Shown in pieces: positions 25,996 to 37,059 of a DNA stretch of 64,000 nucleotides (positions are counted from its first letter, which is position 1; each line of letters begins with the position of its first letter). The notes under the pieces are model-generated. The model saw only the letters and a list, made by a program, of their open reading frames with translations. It made no database searches and was not told where the DNA came from. Origin of the DNA: Flavimobilis sp052324925 (GTDB lineage Bacteria > Actinomycetota > Actinomycetes > Actinomycetales > Cellulomonadaceae); the NCBI GenBank assembly GCA_052324925.1, contig JBQPRE010000001.1; one strand, given 5' to 3'. Position numbers and translations under genes: made by a program.

Positions 25996-27683
25996 GCGAC
26001 GAGGGCGCCGCCCCCGTCATCCCCGCGCCACCTGGCCCGCTGGGGAGGCTCGTCGTCCGGTGGCGGCGCTCCATCCAGGTCAAGGTCGTCTCGACGGCGC
26101 TCGTCGTCGGGACGATCATGCTCTTCGTCCTGGGCGGGTACCTCTCGGGATCGATCCGTGACGGCGTGTTCGCTCAGCGCCTCACCGAGGTTCTGCTCGA
26201 CTCGGCGCGCACGACCCAGCAGGCGCAGCTGACGTTCGACACGTCGACGGCCGCGACGTCGACGCAGGTGCAGCTTCTTCTCAACGACATGCTCCCGAAG
26301 CTGCGCTCGAGCGGCACGAGCTCGCGCGAGGTCGTGCTCCTGCGCACGGACGCTGCGCGGGTCGCACCCGGGATCGTCGACATCACGACAGCGCAGTCCC
26401 TCATCCCCCTCGTGACCGACGCGCTGCGCAGCGCCGTCGCCCGCGGGGACGGCCAGCAGTGGCAGTCCGTCGCGATGCCCGTGCGCGGCCAGGACGGCGC
26501 CACCGAGCCCGGGATCGTCGTCGGCTCGCTCGTCGAGGTGCCGCTCGCAGGTCCGTTCGAGCTGTACTACGTCTACTCCCTCGCCGCCGAGCAGGACACG
26601 CTCAGCTTCATCCAGGGTGTGCTCGTCGTCGGCGCCACCGCCCTCATCGCGATCCTCGTCGTCATCACGTACGTGTCGACGCGGCAGGTCGTGCGCCCTG
26701 TCCAGCGTGCGGCGCTGAGCGCCGAACGCCTCGCTGAGGGGCATCTGGGCGAGCGGCTCGCCGTGCGGGGCGGTGACGAGATGGCGACGCTCGGCCGTTC
26801 CTTCAACGAGATGGCGGCGAGTCTCCAGCGGCAGATCGAGCAGATGGAGGCGCTGAGCGCGCTGCAACGGCGGTTCGTCTCGGACGTCTCGCACGAGCTG
26901 CGCACCCCGCTCACGACGATCCGCATGGCTGCCGAGATGATCCACGACGCGCGTGACGGCTTCGACCCCGTCGTGCGGCGTTCCTCGGAGCTTCTCACGC
27001 TCCAACTCGACCGCTTCGAGTCGCTCCTCGCGGACCTGCTCGAGATCTCGCGGTTCGATGCGGGTGCCGCGACCCTTGATGCGGAGCATCGCGACGTGCG
27101 CGACGTCGTCGACCGGGCGGTCGACAACGCGGTCGTCCTCGCGAGCGCGAAGGGCGTCTTCCTCTCGGTCGACTACGAGGACGCGCCGGCGCGTGCCGAC
27201 GTCGACCCCGTGCGCCTCGAGCGCATCGTGCGCAACCTTCTCGTCAACGCGATCGAGCACGCGGAGGAGGGCCCCGTCGAGGTGACGGTGGCCTCCGACG
27301 AGCACGCGGTCGCTGTCCACGTGCGTGACTTCGGGGTCGGGATGACCCCGGAGGCGGCCTCGCGCGTGTTCGACCGCTTCTGGCGTGCTGATCCGGCTCG
27401 CGCGCGGACGACGGGTGGCACGGGCCTGGGTCTTGCGATCTCGCTCGAGGACGCGCGGCTGCACGGCGGCTGGCTCGAGGCGTGGGGGCGGCCGGGGGAG
27501 GGGGCCGCGTTCCGGCTCACCCTTCCGCGCCGCGCCGGGATCCGCCTCGTCACCTCGCCCGTCCCGCTAGTCCCGGAGAGCGCGGAGCCACGCGATCCGG
27601 TGCACTCCGACCCGATGAGCACGCCGGGCGGCTACGGTGCGGCTTCGGTGCCCGTGCTCGCTGACGATGAGGAGGACTCGTGA
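25992..27683 (+). CDS. mtrB: Sensor histidine kinase MtrB
   Basis: 563 residues. Two membrane helices (about 35-57 and 210-232) flank an extracytoplasmic sensor domain, then a HAMP segment, the phospho-acceptor helix SDVSHELRTP with H301, and an ATPase domain with NLLVNAIEHA (N box), DFGVGM and GTGLGLAIS. It phosphorylates MtrA. The start overlaps the mtrA stop by 4 bp and its own stop overlaps the lpqB start (GTGA). A short acidic tail follows the kinase core. Confidence 0.95.
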   Translation: MSDEGAAPVIPAPPGPLGRLVVRWRRSIQVKVVSTALVVGTIMLFVLGGYLSGSIRDGVFAQRLTEVLLDSARTTQQAQLTFDTSTAATSTQVQLLLNDMLPKLRSSGTSSREVVLLRTDAARVAPGIVDITTAQSLIPLVTDALRSAVARGDGQQWQSVAMPVRGQDGATEPGIVVGSLVEVPLAGPFELYYVYSLAAEQDTLSFIQGVLVVGATALIAILVVITYVSTRQVVRPVQRAALSAERLAEGHLGERLAVRGGDEMATLGRSFNEMAASLQRQIEQMEALSALQRRFVSDVSHELRTPLTTIRMAAEMIHDARDGFDPVVRRSSELLTLQLDRFESLLADLLEISRFDAGAATLDAEHRDVRDVVDRAVDNAVVLASAKGVFLSVDYEDAPARADVDPVRLERIVRNLLVNAIEHAEEGPVEVTVASDEHAVAVHVRDFGVGMTPEAASRVFDRFWRADPARARTTGGTGLGLAISLEDARLHGGWLEAWGRPGEGAAFRLTLPRRAGIRLVTSPVPLVPESAEPRDPVHSDPMSTPGGYGAASVPVLADDEEDS

Positions 27684-29551
27684 CCGCTCCCGCTGGGCGT
27701 CGCACCCGGTTGGCGACCCTGACCGCGTTCGCGGCCGCTCTTCTCGTGGGCTGCGTGTCGCTTCCGACGTCGGGCCCCGTCTCGCGCGGGGAGACCGGGG
27801 TCGCCGACGAGCTCGACCCCATCTACCTCATCATCGACGGCCCCGTGGCGGGCGCCTCCCCCGAGCAGATCGTGCGCGGTTTTGTCACTGCGCAGGCTGC
27901 CGGTGCGGTCGACCGCTTCGAGACCGCGCGGATGTTCCTCACGCCTGCTGCGGTCGACGCGTGGGACCCTCGCACGGGCATCACGGTGTTCGCGGGCGAT
28001 CTCGCGTTCGACGCCCCGTACGCGCCGTCGCCGGCGGGCACCGCGCAGGACGAGACGGGCGACGCGGGCAGTGCGAGCGGAGCCGGGGCCGAGGGTGCGG
28101 TCGTGCCGGGTGCGGCAGCGTCGAGCACGCCGGGGGATGCTCCGAGCGAGCCCGCAGGCGAGGCGCCGCTCGACCTCACGACGGCTTCTCACCTTGCGAT
28201 CACGGGCCACGCCCGCGTCGCCGCCTCGGTCGACGGGACGGGGCGCCTCACCGAGGGCGATCCCGAGGCCGTTCAGGACGTTCAGGTCGAGCTGGAGCGC
28301 ACGGTCGAGGGGGAGTGGCGCATCTCTGCGGTTCCTGACGGGCTGCTCGTCTCCCAACCGAACTTCCGTGCGGCGTACGAGTCGACGTCGGTGTACTTCG
28401 CGACGACCGATCTTGCGTTCCTCGTCCCCGAGGTGCGCTGGTTCCCGCGTGAGAATCACGCGTCGTACGCTGTCGCGTCGCTCGTGGCCGGTCCTTCGCC
28501 GCTCTTGCGCGACGTCGTCGTCACGGGCGCCCCGGCGGGGACGACGCTCTCGGTCGAGGGGGTGCGTCCGGGCCTGGCGGGCCGTGTCGACGTCGACCTC
28601 AGTCAGCAGGTGCTCGCGGCTGACGCGCGGCAGCGTTCGCTGCTCGCGGCGCAGATCGATGCGACGCTGCGGCCGCTCGGTATCGCCGGGGTGGATCTCT
28701 TGGTCGGTGGGGTCCCGCTCACGGGTGCGACGCCGCTGACGATCGAACGAGACCCGTCGCCCGGTGGCTCGCCGGTCGCGCTGCGGACGGAGGACAGCGC
28801 CGTCGTGCGTCTTGAGGGCCGCGAGCTCGTCGCGTTCGAGGGCGTGGCGCCTCTCACGGGCCGTGATGTCACGGGGCTCGCGGTGTCGGCCGACGGCAGG
28901 ACGCTCGTCGCGCGCCTCGGCACGCAGCAGATCGTGCGGCTCTCGGCGGACGGCTCGGCACCGGTGCCGATCCTCCAGGGGACCGAGCTCATCGTCCCCT
29001 CGGTCGACCGCACGGCTCGGGTGTGGACCGCTGACGGTGCGACGCCCGCGGCGCTCACGGTCCTCACGCCGGGGCGCGAGGAGCCCACGCTGCTCGAGGC
29101 GCCGTGGCTCGAGGACAACAAGGTCGTGGCGCTGCGGGTCTCGCGCGACGGCGCGCGCGTCGCGCTCGTCGTGGGCGGACCCACGACGTCCCGCATCTTC
29201 GTCTCGGGCATCGTTCGGGCCCCCGACGGCACCCCGACCGGGCTGACGACGCCCGTGAGCGGTGGTGCGTCGCTCACGACGGTGACCGACGTCGACTGGG
29301 TCGACGAGTCCACTCTCGTCGTGCTGGGAGCGCCCATGGGCGCCGCGCACCTGGCTGCGTTCGTCGTCCCGATCGGCGGGACGAGCGAGGCGATGTCGAC
29401 GGTCGACGACGTCGTCGCGCTCACTGCGGGCCGTGGCCGCCGTGCCGTCTACGTCGAGACGTCGACCGGCGAGGTCTTCGGCCGCGGTGCGACAGGAACG
29501 AACTGGTCGCCCGTCGTCCTGGGGGTTCGCTTCCTCACGTACCCGGGCTGA
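27680..29551 (+). CDS. lpqB: Lipoprotein LpqB
   Basis: 623 residues. Lipoprotein signal with lipobox LLVGC, lipidated cysteine at 25. A GerMN-like domain lies in the N-terminal half (PSPLLRDVVVTGAPAGTTL and the VDLSQQVLAADARQRSLLAAQI region), and a beta-propeller-like C-terminal half follows. In Mycobacterium and Streptomyces LpqB acts outside the membrane to modulate MtrB. It is coupled to mtrB by a 4-bp GTGA overlap. A Ser/Gly/Ala-rich insertion of about 30 residues lies near residues 128-155. Confidence 0.93.
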   Translation: MTAPAGRRTRLATLTAFAAALLVGCVSLPTSGPVSRGETGVADELDPIYLIIDGPVAGASPEQIVRGFVTAQAAGAVDRFETARMFLTPAAVDAWDPRTGITVFAGDLAFDAPYAPSPAGTAQDETGDAGSASGAGAEGAVVPGAAASSTPGDAPSEPAGEAPLDLTTASHLAITGHARVAASVDGTGRLTEGDPEAVQDVQVELERTVEGEWRISAVPDGLLVSQPNFRAAYESTSVYFATTDLAFLVPEVRWFPRENHASYAVASLVAGPSPLLRDVVVTGAPAGTTLSVEGVRPGLAGRVDVDLSQQVLAADARQRSLLAAQIDATLRPLGIAGVDLLVGGVPLTGATPLTIERDPSPGGSPVALRTEDSAVVRLEGRELVAFEGVAPLTGRDVTGLAVSADGRTLVARLGTQQIVRLSADGSAPVPILQGTELIVPSVDRTARVWTADGATPAALTVLTPGREEPTLLEAPWLEDNKVVALRVSRDGARVALVVGGPTTSRIFVSGIVRAPDGTPTGLTTPVSGGASLTTVTDVDWVDESTLVVLGAPMGAAHLAAFVVPIGGTSEAMSTVDDVVALTAGRGRRAVYVETSTGEVFGRGATGTNWSPVVLGVRFLTYPG

Positions 29552-29632
29552 GAGGCCGCCCACAGGGACCGTGAACGCGGGCTCGTCCACACGCGTGCGC
29601 GCGTGCGTCCGCCCCGGTCCGACGATGACCGG

Positions 29633-30412
29633 GTGAACCCGAACGCCTGGCGCCCCTGGGCGCGGCTGAGCGACCTCGTCGTGCCGCTCGCGTGCGCGGG
29701 GTGCGAGGCACGGGGCGTCGTGCTGTGCGAGTCGTGCGCGCGCCTTTTGGGGAGCCCGTGGCGCTGCGAGGCCGGTGCGCCGCGGCTCGAGCGGACCGAT
29801 GGTCGACCCGTCCTCCCCGTGTGGACGCTGGGGGTTCTGCACGGTGACCTGCACAGGTTGGTCGTCGCCTGGAAGGACGGCGCCCGCCGCGACGTCGATG
29901 CGGCTCTTGCTCGGGCGATGGAGCACGCGGGGCGCGCGCTCGCTCCCGCGGTGAGTTCGGTCGTCAGCCGGGACGGACTCGTCATCGTTCCCGTACCGTC
30001 CTCGACGCGCTCGACCATGCGGCGCGGCTGTGTCCCGGTCGAGGGCCTCGCCGCAGGGCTCGTCGCCGGCCTCCGCGCGGCGGGCGTCGATGCCCGCGGC
30101 GAGGCTGGCGCCCTGCGCCGGCGCCTCGGCGTCCGCGACCAGGCGGGGCTTGGCCGCGATGCGCGAGCTCACAACCTCGCGGGCGCGCACCGTGCGCGCG
30201 CACCGAACACGGACGCGCCCGTCGTCCTGGTCGATGATGTCCTCACGACGGGGGCGACGCTCGCAGCCGCCCAGGACGCGCTCGCGGAGGCGGGCCACTG
30301 CGTCGTCGGCGCGGCCGTGCTGGCGGCGACGCCGACCTCGGCGGCTGCAGGGCCTCTGGGGGAGGCGGCGCCAGGGACCAAGGTGCTGCGGGGAGGGGGT
30401 GCGACGGGATAG
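29633..30412 (+). CDS. ComF-family phosphoribosyltransferase-like protein
   Basis: 259 residues. An N-terminal zinc-binding double CxxC (C21, C24, C32, C35) precedes a phosphoribosyltransferase fold with the PRPP loop VVLVDDVLTTGATL near 203-216. ComF proteins support DNA uptake in competent bacteria; in Actinobacteria this conserved gene after lpqB may serve recombination or salvage instead. GTG at 29633 is preferred because the extra residues from 29603 add nothing and lack a Shine-Dalgarno. The gene lies 81 bp after lpqB. Confidence 0.88.
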   Translation: MNPNAWRPWARLSDLVVPLACAGCEARGVVLCESCARLLGSPWRCEAGAPRLERTDGRPVLPVWTLGVLHGDLHRLVVAWKDGARRDVDAALARAMEHAGRALAPAVSSVVSRDGLVIVPVPSSTRSTMRRGCVPVEGLAAGLVAGLRAAGVDARGEAGALRRRLGVRDQAGLGRDARAHNLAGAHRARAPNTDAPVVLVDDVLTTGATLAAAQDALAEAGHCVVGAAVLAATPTSAAAGPLGEAAPGTKVLRGGGATG

Positions 30413-30419
30413 GGTCGTG

Positions 30420-30566
30420 GTGAGCCAGCCCACCTGGATCTCACACCGGACGACGACTGTCCGCGGTGCGAACGGGTGGGGCGACAGACGACTCGTCAAG
30501 GAGGTGATCGGACCTCGAGGCCCCCGTGGCCCACCACCTGACGACAGTCCGCGAGCGCTCCGGTAG
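30420..30566 (+). CDS. Possible leader ORF upstream of hpf
   Basis: A 48-codon frame starts at GTG 30420, five bases after a TAGGGT box (30410-30415), so it could be read from a leaderless transcript. The peptide starts VSQPTWISHRTTT and is rich in Arg, Gly and Pro toward the end. It spans most of the hpf leader and contains the 12-base anti-16S sequence in its coding part (codons for KEVI). There is no homology support, so it is tentative. Confidence 0.3.
   Translation: MSQPTWISHRTTTVRGANGWGDRRLVKEVIGPRGPRGPPPDDSPRALR
30498..30509 (+). promoter_or_regulatory. Full-length Shine-Dalgarno-like element in the hpf leader
   Basis: AAGGAGGTGATC is a perfect 12-nt complement of the canonical 16S rRNA 3' tail. 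No start codon follows at a normal distance, and hpf starts 89 bases downstream with its own GGAGG. GAGGT (30501-30505) can also pair with ACCTC (30512-30516). Confidence 0.6.
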
Positions 30567-30598
30567 GGAGCGTTCGCCAGCCCACAACGGAGGCTCAC

Positions 30599-31207
30599 AT
30601 GGAGATCGCGATCGTCGGCCGGCACACAGAGGTGCCCGAGCGTTTTCGCCGACACGTCGAGGAGAAGCTCAGCAAGGTCTCGCAGCTGGCGCCACGCGCC
30701 CAGCGGATCGAGGTCGAGGTCACGGAGGAGAAGAACCCCCGGCTTGCCGATGTGCGGGAGCGCGTCGAGCTCACCGTGCGTGACAAGGGACCGGTCGTGC
30801 GGGCCGAGGCCGCAGCGGATGACCGCTACGCGGCGCTCGACCTCGCCACCGCCAAGCTGTTCGAGCGTCTTCGCCGGGTCCGTGACCGCCGTAAGGATCA
30901 CCGCGGGAACATGATCGTGGAGCCCGTCGACGTTCGGCCCTACACGGAGCCGCCCGCCGAGCCGGAGGCTCCCACGGGCCCTCTCTCCGTCGGCGAGACG
31001 GCGGAGTCCACGCTTGGCGACTCGCCCGTGCTCATCCGCCAGAAGGTTCACGCGGGCAGGCCCATGACGATCGATGAGGCGCTCTACGAGATGGAGCTCG
31101 TCGGTCACGACTTCTATCTGTTCGTCAACTCCGAGACGGGCCGCCCCTCGGCCGTCTACAACCGTCGCGGGTGGTCGTACGGCGTCATCGAGCTCGACGT
31201 CTCGTAG
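30599..31207 (+). CDS. hpf: Ribosome hibernation promoting factor, long form
   Basis: 202 residues. The N-terminal domain (1-100) is the 30S-binding HPF/YfiA fold with the basic segment AKLFERLRRVRDRRKDH; a linker of about 45 residues rich in Pro and Glu follows; the C-terminal domain has VHAGRPMTIDEALYEMELVGH and FVNSETGRPSAVYNRRG and joins two ribosomes into 100S dimers. It stores idle 70S ribosomes in stationary phase. The ATG has GGAGG five bases upstream. The 186-bp leader carries an unusual extended anti-16S sequence. Confidence 0.95.
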   Translation: MEIAIVGRHTEVPERFRRHVEEKLSKVSQLAPRAQRIEVEVTEEKNPRLADVRERVELTVRDKGPVVRAEAAADDRYAALDLATAKLFERLRRVRDRRKDHRGNMIVEPVDVRPYTEPPAEPEAPTGPLSVGETAESTLGDSPVLIRQKVHAGRPMTIDEALYEMELVGHDFYLFVNSETGRPSAVYNRRGWSYGVIELDVS

Positions 31208-31250
31208 CCACTCGTCGCCGATGCGTAGCAGCACGGCACGTGCGCAACGG

Positions 31251-31283
31251 GTTCGGCCCCGGTCCGGTGGACCGGGGCCGAAC
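31251..31283 (+). terminator. Hairpin terminator after hpf
   Basis: A perfect 15-bp stem (31251-31265 with 31269-31283) with a GGT loop lies 43 bases after the hpf stop. It ends the comF-hpf unit before the DNA glycosylase-like gene. Confidence 0.8.
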
Positions 31284-31338
31284 TCGTCCACTCTCGTCTG
31301 AGCCGCGCACTGTCGCAGGTTCATGGTTCGATCGACGG

Positions 31339-32595
31339 GTGCCGATCTCTCGTGAACAGCTCTCTCTCGCTGAGGCCCGCCGGGTCGCTCTCGCGGCGCA
31401 GGGGCTGCATCGCCCGAGCCCGCTCGCGACGCCTGGGCTCGGCCCGGCCGCGCTCGCGCGTTCGGTCGCGGCCCGGGGGCTCACGCAGATCGACTCGGTC
31501 CAGGTGCTCGCACGCGCTCACCACATGCCGACGTACTCGAGGTTCGGCGCCCATGACGTCACGGCGCTCGACCGTGCCGCGGGCCGGGCCCCGCGCCGGC
31601 TCGTCGAGACGTGGGCGCACGAGGCGTCGTTCATCCCGGTCGGGACCTACCCGCTGCTCGCCGTGAGGCGCCGCCGAGCCCAGGACTACGCATGGTCGAA
31701 CATCTCGTCGGTCGCGCGCACGCACCCGGAGGTCGTGACGCGCGTGCGCGAGCTCGTCGCCGAGCTCGGTCCGGTGAGCGCGGCGGGGGTCCAGGACGCC
31801 GTCGAGCACGAGCACCCGCGTGGCCCGCGCACGGAGTGGGGGTGGAACTGGACGGTCGCCAAGCGCTGCCTCGAGCATCTGCTCACGACGGGCGGGGTCG
31901 CGGTCGCTGGTCGCACCGCGACGTTCGAGCGGCTGTACGACCTTCCCGAGCGTGTCCTGCCCGCTCTCGCCCTCGCTGAGGAGCCAGACGACGCCACGTG
32001 CGTGCGGGGCCTGCTCGAGATCGGGGCGCGTGCTCACGGCGTCGGGACCCTCGCGTGCTTCCGGGACTACTTTCGGCTGCGCGGCCCGGAGGTCGCGGTC
32101 GCGCTCGCGTCCCTCGTCGAGGAGGGCATCCTGCGGCGCGTCACCGTGCGCGGCTGGGAGGCGCCCACGTATCTGCACCGGGACGCGCGCCTGCCGGGCG
32201 CTGCGCAGGCCACGACGCTCGTGAGCCCGTTCGACCCGCTCGTGTGGTTCCGGCCGCGCCTCGCCGCGCTCTTCGGCGTCGACTACCGGATCGGCATCTA
32301 CACGCCCGCGCACAGGCGCACGTTCGGTTACTACGCGTTGCCGCTGCTCGTGGGTGATCGCTTCGTCGCGCGGCTCGATCTCCGTCTCGACCGGCGGGCC
32401 GGTGCGCTCGAGGTGCTCGGCGCGTTCCACGAACCCGGGCGCCTCCCCGGCACGGGGGTGGGGGCAACCCTCGATCTCCGTGAGGTCGTGGCGAGCGAGC
32501 TCGCGCGGCTCGGTACGTGGTTGGGAGCCTCGACCGTCGTGGTCCCCGATGCGGCGCAGGGTGATCTCGTGTCCGCTCTGCGCGTAGCACCGTGA
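31339..32595 (+). CDS. YcaQ/AlkX-like winged-helix DNA glycosylase
   Basis: 418 residues of the HTH_42 (AlkZ/YcaQ) family of DNA glycosylases, which unhook alkylated bases or interstrand crosslinks. Visible marks are the catalytic-type QID at residues 50-52 in GLTQIDSVQVLARAHHMP, the WAHEASFIPVGTYPLL block, and the C-terminal SPFDPLVWFRPRLAALFGVDYRIGIY and KR-like HRRTFGYYALP segments. QxD is the YcaQ type, whereas AlkZ proper has QxQ. The start is GTG at 31339; the upstream extension runs into the hpf terminator. It lies between hpf and secA with no visible partner. Confidence 0.85.
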   Translation: MPISREQLSLAEARRVALAAQGLHRPSPLATPGLGPAALARSVAARGLTQIDSVQVLARAHHMPTYSRFGAHDVTALDRAAGRAPRRLVETWAHEASFIPVGTYPLLAVRRRRAQDYAWSNISSVARTHPEVVTRVRELVAELGPVSAAGVQDAVEHEHPRGPRTEWGWNWTVAKRCLEHLLTTGGVAVAGRTATFERLYDLPERVLPALALAEEPDDATCVRGLLEIGARAHGVGTLACFRDYFRLRGPEVAVALASLVEEGILRRVTVRGWEAPTYLHRDARLPGAAQATTLVSPFDPLVWFRPRLAALFGVDYRIGIYTPAHRRTFGYYALPLLVGDRFVARLDLRLDRRAGALEVLGAFHEPGRLPGTGVGATLDLREVVASELARLGTWLGASTVVVPDAAQGDLVSALRVAP

Positions 32596-32627
32596 CTCCG
32601 GTGTGACCTAGGGGGCTCGTCCGCGCA

Positions 32628-32633
32628 TAGGAT
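32628..32633 (+). promoter_or_regulatory. secA: Possible secA -10 box
   Basis: TAGGAT lies 62 bases before the secA GTG start. A -35 match is weak, so only the -10 box is claimed. If used, it places the start site near 32640 and leaves a leader of about 55 bases. Confidence 0.35.
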
Positions 32634-32695
32634 GGGCGCGTATGCCGTCGTCGTCCTTGTCGGTGGCCTCAACCTCAACGATTCGGGAGTGGCGC

Positions 32696-35449
<2,754 letters not shown>

Positions 35450-35480
35450 CGTCGGCCGGGTGAACCCCGGCGGAACGTGA

Positions 35481-35515
35481 CAGAGGGCGCCCGGTCATCG
35501 ACCGGGCGCCCTCTG
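35481..35515 (+). terminator. Hairpin terminator between secA and the Rv3235-like gene
   Basis: Perfect 15-bp stem (35481-35495 with 35501-35515) and CATCG loop, 31 bases after the secA stop and 26 bases before the convergent stop. Likely bidirectional. Confidence 0.85.
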
Positions 35516-35541
35516 GTGTCTGCTGCGGCGGGGCGTGCGCG

Positions 35542-36069
35542 TCATCCGAGGACGAGCGCGGTCACGCGCCAGGCGCCGCGAATGTGTTCGAGGCGGAGGG
35601 CCGCGGCGCGTACGCGGTCAAGATCTTCGATGACGACGGTCGCCTCGGCCGCGTGGTCGTCGACCCGGTGGACGCGCGCTCGTCGTACGCGTGCGGGCCG
35701 GGTCGAGCCCGGGCCGGAGGCGAGCGTCACGGAGCAGCGAGTGGCGACGGCGGAGTGAACCTCGGGTGCGAGCCAGCGGGTGAGCTGGGCGAGCGGTCTC
35801 ACGCCACGCAGGGCCTCGACGACGGCCTGCGCGATCGAGCACGCGAGTGCTGTCGGGTCGGACGGGCGCCCCGCGCTGCGGCCGGGCATATGCGCGGGCA
35901 CGGGAGCGTTCGGCACGCTCTCGCTGCGTGCGCGGGGTGGCGCGGTCGCGGCGAGGGGCTCGGGAGCTGGTGCGGACGTGGGTGCGGCGATCGCGAGATC
36001 GCGAGCGCGGCCAGGCACGAGGAGAGTGGACCTCGGGTGGGTGGGGCGCGGGCTCAGTGTCGTCGTCAT
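35542..36069 (-). CDS. Rv3235-like protein (DUF6459-like)
   Basis: 175 residues. The first 75 are Ala/Pro/Arg-rich and probably disordered; the folded part has QAVVEALRGVRPLAQLTRWLAPEV and ends with an alpha/beta segment AAALRLEHIRGAWRVTALVLG, as in the Rv3235 family that lies near secA in many Actinobacteria. Function unknown. The start overlaps the stop of the LysM gene by 4 bp, so the two are co-translated. Confidence 0.8.
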   Translation of the reverse strand: MTTTLSPRPTHPRSTLLVPGRARDLAIAAPTSAPAPEPLAATAPPRARSESVPNAPVPAHMPGRSAGRPSDPTALACSIAQAVVEALRGVRPLAQLTRWLAPEVHSAVATRCSVTLASGPGSTRPARVRRARVHRVDDHAAEATVVIEDLDRVRAAALRLEHIRGAWRVTALVLG

Positions 36070-37001
36070 CGGTGCTCCGGTCGAGTGGTGTCGGACGTGT
36101 TGAACGTGCGGCCGTCATCGGTGGCGGCGGGGATCTCAATCCGGGTGCCCGGCATGAGGAGATGTGGGTTGGAGCCGATTGCCTTGCGGTTGTGCTCGTG
36201 GAGCTCGGGCCAGGCCGCGACGAGATCGGCCTGCGAGGCGTGGGGGAGGGCGGCGGCCGCGAGTCCCCAGAGCGTGTCGCCGGCGTGGACTGTGACGCGG
36301 GTGCCCGACGCGCGGGGAGCGGTCTCGGTGCGTGCGGCCGCGGGCGCCGCTGTGCGGGCGGGTCGCGGGGTCCGCGCGGTCGTCTGTGTCGGTGTGAGGG
36401 AGGGCGCGGACTCGGTTGCGGACGTGGTCGGTGCAGCCTGTGACGGCCATGCGAGGAGCTGTGCGGCCGACGCGGCCGACGCGGCTGCCTCGGACCCTGG
36501 CGCCCCGGCCGCGGCAGCCTCGGCCGCGGCCGCCCCGGACGCGGTGCCGTCGGACGACCAGGCCACCGCGGACGCGGGCAGCGGCGCGAGGACGAGCGAG
36601 GCCCCGGCCGCCCCGATGAGCAGCCTGCGAGCGAGGAGCGGAGCGCGCTCGCGGAGCGCGGCCTCGGCGCGCTGCGCGCAGCGGCTCGTTCCGTCGGCGG
36701 CGCTGACGAGCGCGGCGACGAGCGACCACAGTGACGCGCGGAACGCAACGATCGCACCCGCGGCACCGGCGGCCGTCTGAACCGCTGTGCTTGCGTCGAG
36801 GCCCCGCTGCGCGGCGGAGAACGCGCTCAGGGCGAGCCCCGCCGCGAGGCCGAGGAGCACCACGGCGAGGACGAGGGCACGGACGGCGGCGCCGACGGAA
36901 CGCCCGCGATGATCCGTTTCGCTCGGCGTTGATGGGCGTTGAGGCGATTCGATGGGCGGAGGCATGGGACGATGGAACACCCCGGTCGCCGGGTTGTCCA
37001 C
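36066..37001 (-). CDS. LysM-domain membrane protein
   Basis: 311 residues. Two membrane segments (about 38-62 and 75-100), a third hydrophobic stretch near 130-145, a long Ala/Thr/Pro-rich linker, and a single C-terminal LysM domain (VTVHAGDTLWGLAAAALP ... NPHLLMPGTRIEIP). LysM binds peptidoglycan or similar glycans. The start is uncertain: GTG 37001 is used, but ATG 36965 would give a protein 12 residues shorter, and neither has a strong Shine-Dalgarno. It forms a two-gene unit with the Rv3235-like gene. Confidence 0.8.
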   Translation of the reverse strand: MDNPATGVFHRPMPPPIESPQRPSTPSETDHRGRSVGAAVRALVLAVVLLGLAAGLALSAFSAAQRGLDASTAVQTAAGAAGAIVAFRASLWSLVAALVSAADGTSRCAQRAEAALRERAPLLARRLLIGAAGASLVLAPLPASAVAWSSDGTASGAAAAEAAAAGAPGSEAAASAASAAQLLAWPSQAAPTTSATESAPSLTPTQTTARTPRPARTAAPAAARTETAPRASGTRVTVHAGDTLWGLAAAALPHASQADLVAAWPELHEHNRKAIGSNPHLLMPGTRIEIPAATDDGRTFNTSDTTRPEHR

Positions 37002-37047
37002 CGGAACGTCACCATGTGGACGGTGAGCGCAGCCGCTCGGGACTGGC

Positions 37048-37053
37048 TACCGT
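37048..37053 (+). promoter_or_regulatory. -10 box for a leaderless transcript
   Basis: TACCGT ends six bases before the ATG at 37060, and no Shine-Dalgarno is present. The spacing fits a leaderless mRNA. Confidence 0.5.
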
Positions 37054-37059
37054 GTCGTC

